NCBI GenBank assembly: GCA_030141585.1
Contig: JAQIFP010000112.1
Location: 16,542-28,302, forward strand
Source: Ophryocystis elektroscirrha
Taxonomy: Eukaryota > Apicomplexa > Conoidasida > Neogregarinorida > Ophryocystidae
DNA: 11,761 nt
Reading direction: 5' to 3'
The notes beneath the pieces were generated by a model, which saw only the letters and a program-made list of their open reading frames with translations, was not told where the DNA came from and ran no database searches. Every line of letters begins with the position of its first letter. Position 1 is the stretch's first letter. Below are positions 9,303 through 11,761 of the stretch, piece by piece. The position numbers and the translations under genes are program-made.

Positions 9303-10715
9303 TTAACTTATGTTTAAATGATAATATTTCAATTTAGTAGATAAAGCTTCAACTGAATCCTGTAACCATTGAAACTCAATTCGATTCATTTTTTGAATAA
9401 AATCATTTAATGTGTAGTTGAAGTCATTTCGATACTCACTTGTAGCGTAATTGTGAAAATATTGAGCAATTTCTTTTTTCCTTAGTTCCAAAGCTGTTGT
9501 ATGAAGTATAAATGCTGAAAAAATCTGGTTTTTATTAGAAAATCTAGCTTGAAGTAAAGGGGCTTTGTTAGATGTAGCACAGATTTCGTCTGTTACATAT
9601 ATATAAAGGTTTCACAAGTTGTTTACTTGTTGAAACATCAATAATTGCTTGTGGGTTATGTTCTGTTTCTAATATTTCCAAGTGCAATCTTTTGCTTAAT
9701 GAGTTTTTTTTGTCCCAAAGCAAACGGTAGAAAGATTTTACTACTGAAAACAACAGATTTGGAGCTATTCTATATTTCTGAGGTTTCTGTTAACATATTT
9801 GAATTTAATCTGAGTTTCACCGTAAGTATTGTTTGCAGAAAAACGTCTCCGTGGAATCTTGGTTCCTTCAATAAGTTAAGTAACTCTTCTTTTCTTTCTT
9901 CAGGAGGATCATTCTATAAGTATATATATACACATATTTCTGCTTAATAGCTTGTCCACTAATTTTTCTCTAGACTTTATATAAGCAGTAACAATGACTT
10001 TATAAACTTTTTCCTATTTAATTCTTAGACAGTTTTTCTTTTATATCAAACGCATTTTCGTAATATATATATATATATATGTATATATTTCAAAAGTTTG
10101 AAATATTAAATATTTTAAATACACACAGTAATCTATCTTACTAAAGTTAGAGAAGCAATTTGGGTCAATTTTTGCATCTTATGCGTAGCAGTTAAGTCAT
10201 TGCAAAAAGCAAAGTTACGGTTAGTGGAACTAGATAAAATATAATTTTTTAGTAAATCATCTATAACAATATCTTCAACTTTTAAGCTAGGTAAAAGAGA
10301 ATTGAGAGTATTTATTGCTAGTAGAAATTCGCCTAAGTCGCCTCCGAAGGTGTATAAAGATGGCATTTCTACGCGGTCGTCTACGCACATAAGCATTTGA
10401 TTAGTAATGTCTGCTATTGCAGTTTTTCCAGCATAGTAGGTTTTTATGACATCTGCATTATATCCTAAGACTCCGTGATCAAGTTGCACGGCTACTTTGT
10501 CAAAATTGCACTTATAATGAGGCTGTATTTGCTGTAAAAATGTCTTGTTTTCTGAAACACTATAAATTCTATTTATTTCATATAACTATGTGGGATATTG
10601 GTTACAAATATGTATCAAGATTTTACATGCCTTTATATTACATAAAAAGTTTACCATTCTCGCTAGATAATATGTCATTACTTGAGGCAAGTGTTGTATT
10701 TATTAGAAAAAGCAT
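9303..10715 (-). CDS. Probably secreted 354-aa protein, six exons (hypothetical)
   Basis: I cannot name this protein. The inferred exons are 10715-10655, 10551-10142, 10013-9960, 9913-9821, 9786-9627 and 9589-9303. They total 1065 nt (354 aa) with matching phases. Introns are 103, 128, 46, 34 and 37 nt. The first exon gives a short hydrophobic start (MLFLINTTLASS) that may be a signal peptide; it is weak, so targeting is uncertain. Exon 2 encodes a conserved-looking globular part with HYKCNFDKVAVQLDHGVLGY, a glycine-rich FGGDLGEFL segment and three cysteines. Later parts are mainly helical and charged (DPPEERKEELLNLL, LELRKKEIAQYFHNY), with a fourth cysteine (EICAT) at about residue 263 and a tryptophan-containing C-terminal helix. 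No catalytic motif or later membrane helix is visible. The donor GTGGAC at 9959 is weak, and an alternative first donor exists at AAGTAATG (about 10680), which would shorten the N-terminus. It is divergent from the Hint gene. Confidence 0.72.
10063..10088. repeat. (TA)n repeat in intron
   Basis: A short TA-rich run in the 128-nt... region upstream of exon 3 of the 354-aa gene, on the intron side of its donor at 10141. It does not overlap any exon. Confidence 0.8.
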
Positions 10716-11002
10716 GTTTATTAAATAAACCAGCATTGCTTTAATTCTGTGTACTCCCTAATTTCAAAAATTTTTAAATAATTGCAATAATTTTGATGTT
10801 ATAATTTTTTTTTCAGAATCTATTGAAAGCATATATGTAAGATTATACAAAAAAAAATGTTATTAATATTCATGAATCCAAAGTAATACATTAGGTGCAT
10901 GTAGTATAAATTATTTAAGTAGCACGTTTTTAATTATATTCTCTTGTATATTAAATAGCATATATTTATTATAAGGTGCATGTTTATTGGTAATATCTAA
11001 AA
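10716..11002. promoter_or_regulatory. Divergent promoter region between the 354-aa gene and the Hint gene
   Basis: The two start codons face away from each other across 287 bp, so both promoters should lie here. The sequence is AT-rich with short A and T runs. A GGTGCATGT element occurs twice, at about 10893-10901 and 10975-10982 (the second copy AAGGTGCATGTTTA, the first TAGGTGCATGTAGT). It is one of the few GC-containing words in the interval and could be a binding site, but that is inference from two copies only. Confidence 0.4.
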
Positions 11003-11445
11003 ATGTTTCGAATAATTTTATTATTAACTTTTATTCAAGTTATTGAACCAATTAGTATAGGAGATTTTTTCGGAATGCTTCCTACGGGAAGCATACCAAA
11101 GCTCGATCCATGTAATTAATCAGTATTATTAAATTATTTTAGATGCACAATCTCCAAGTTTTTTGAACTTGAATCCAAGAACAGACATACGGGGTACAGT
11201 TGGAAAGTAAAAGTGTGTTTTTTTTCTGAAATTATTTATTAGTGTGGTTGGCTCGGTTTTGACAGCAGCGGGTGCTGGATCTACTGCAGAAATTTTGTCT
11301 AGTTTTTATAAACACAATAAAGAAGAAGACTATCCTTTTGTTCAAAAATCTGATGCTTCTGGATCTAGCGGTTTTACATGTTTCCCTTATATGGCTAGAG
11401 TACTTACTGATGATGGAATAAAAAAAATGGAAGAGCTTCAAAAGG
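11003..11445 (+). CDS. Secreted Hedgehog-type Hint-domain protein, 5' part only
   Basis: The inferred exons are 11003-11111, 11143-11206 and 11243-11445 (introns 31 and 36 nt). The joins are in phase, giving the first 125 aa. A signal peptide (MFRIILLLTFIQVIEPIS) is followed by a short segment of about 85 residues without cysteines, containing a Gly/Ala-rich stretch (VGSVLTAAGAGS). Then comes GFTCFPYMARVLTDDGIKKMEELQKG, from about residue 101. This matches the opening of Hint (Hog) domains: the first Cys (C104), a beta strand, DG, then K-x-M-x-E-L-x-x-G. In this family the first cysteine starts an N-S acyl shift and self-cleavage, in Hedgehog proteins followed by cholesterol attachment. The residue before the cysteine is Thr rather than the Gly of classical Hedgehog. 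The frame ends at a GTACTT donor at 11446 and the rest of the domain must lie beyond the window. No Hedge signalling domain is present upstream, so this is a Hog-only type protein. Confidence 0.75.
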
Positions 11446-11761
11446 GTACTTTATATTTATAATTGCAGTTTATATTAAACTATTAATTATATTAGATATA
11501 ATTTTTAATCAATAATTATTAATAAATAAATAAAAATAAAAAAAAATATTAATAAAAATAATAAGTATTCATAATATCTTCAATATATATATTTATTGTT
11601 GATATTGTTATTGTTGTTATTACTATTGATACTCTTATTACTGTAATAATTGTTATTATTGTTATTATTGTTGTCACTGTTAATTTTATTATTATTATTA
11701 TTTTTGTTGTAATTAAAATTATTATTATTATTGTTATTATTATTATTGTTATTATTGTTGA
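11446..11761 (+). other. Start of a long low-complexity intron of the Hint gene
   Basis: After the inferred donor (AAGG|GTACTT) no acceptor followed by a coding frame is visible before the window ends. The stretch is made of AT-rich sequence and degenerate trinucleotide repeats. The in-frame reading reaches a stop only a few codons after the donor, which supports the splice. Confidence 0.5.
11580..11761. repeat. Degenerate TTATTG/ATT trinucleotide repeat
   Basis: Interspersed ATT and GTT triplets, many as TTATTATTG, run to the window edge and continue beyond it. This looks like a decayed AAT-type microsatellite lying inside an intron. Confidence 0.85.

Noticed and set aside
9645..9947. 100-codon plus-strand open frame
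   Set aside because: It is antisense to three exons of the 354-aa gene, whose splice sites and phases are consistent on the minus strand.
10552..10585. Upstream extension of exon 2 of the 354-aa gene (frame open from 10585)
   Set aside because: The frame is open there, but joining at 10551 gives the right phase with the leader exon and a better acceptor (GTTTCAG). The 10585 acceptor would need a different first exon of only eight codons.
5825..10715. Initial impression of frameshifted pseudogenes on the minus strand
   Set aside because: Each apparent frameshift or stop coincides with a GT...AG intron, mostly 30-60 nt, that restores phase. Both long models close exactly.
1..11761. tRNA, rRNA, CRISPR arrays, insertion sequences or viral genes
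   Set aside because: No cloverleaf-like, rRNA-like, spaced-repeat, transposase, reverse transcriptase or integrase signal was seen on either strand.

Overview
This is an intron-containing, extremely AT-rich nuclear window from a eukaryote, dense in (AAT)n, (TA)n and AT-rich tandem repeats. I read five complete protein-coding genes and the 5' part of a sixth. Most introns are very short: 19 of the 23 coding introns I infer are 128 nt or less, and many are 30-37 nt, with GT...AG ends. That is shorter than typical animal introns. Together with the AT bias, standard stop codons, asparagine/glutamine-rich low complexity and several short secreted orphans, it suggests a protist. My best guess is an apicomplexan or other alveolate, at moderate to low confidence. 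The Hedgehog-type Hint gene at the right end would also fit a nematode, but the intron sizes argue against that.

Layout. 1-240: an 11-bp tandem repeat followed by (AAT)n. 335-753 (-): a two-exon gene for a 127-aa secreted protein. 754-1492: a divergent intergenic region. 1493-5321 (+): a three-exon gene for a 1058-aa protein with leucine-rich repeats, a conserved W-R-L-E/cysteine region, a long Q/P/K-rich linker and a PIN/NYN-like nuclease fold. 5322-5824: a convergent 3' region with (AAT)n. 5825-8284 (-): a 14-exon gene for a 377-aa secreted coiled-coil protein with internal repeats. 8285-8646: a spacer. 8647-9234 (-): a single-exon 195-aa basic orphan. 9303-10715 (-): a six-exon gene for a 354-aa probably secreted orphan. 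10716-11002: a divergent promoter region. 11003 onwards (+): a signal peptide, a short cysteine-free segment and the start of a Hedgehog-type Hint autoprocessing domain, which continues beyond an intron running off the window.

The minus-strand genes between 5.8 and 10.7 kb look like broken pseudogenes in six-frame translation. When the short introns are removed, every junction keeps phase and both long models close exactly on a multiple of three (1134 and 1065 nt). I therefore read them as intact. All models were made by eye from splice signals and reading phase, without transcripts or database searches.

Four of the six genes begin with a plausible signal peptide, although that of the 354-aa protein is short and weak. 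The locus may therefore be a neighbourhood of secreted or secretory-pathway proteins beside one intracellular RNA-biology-type protein. No shared pathway can be shown from sequence alone.
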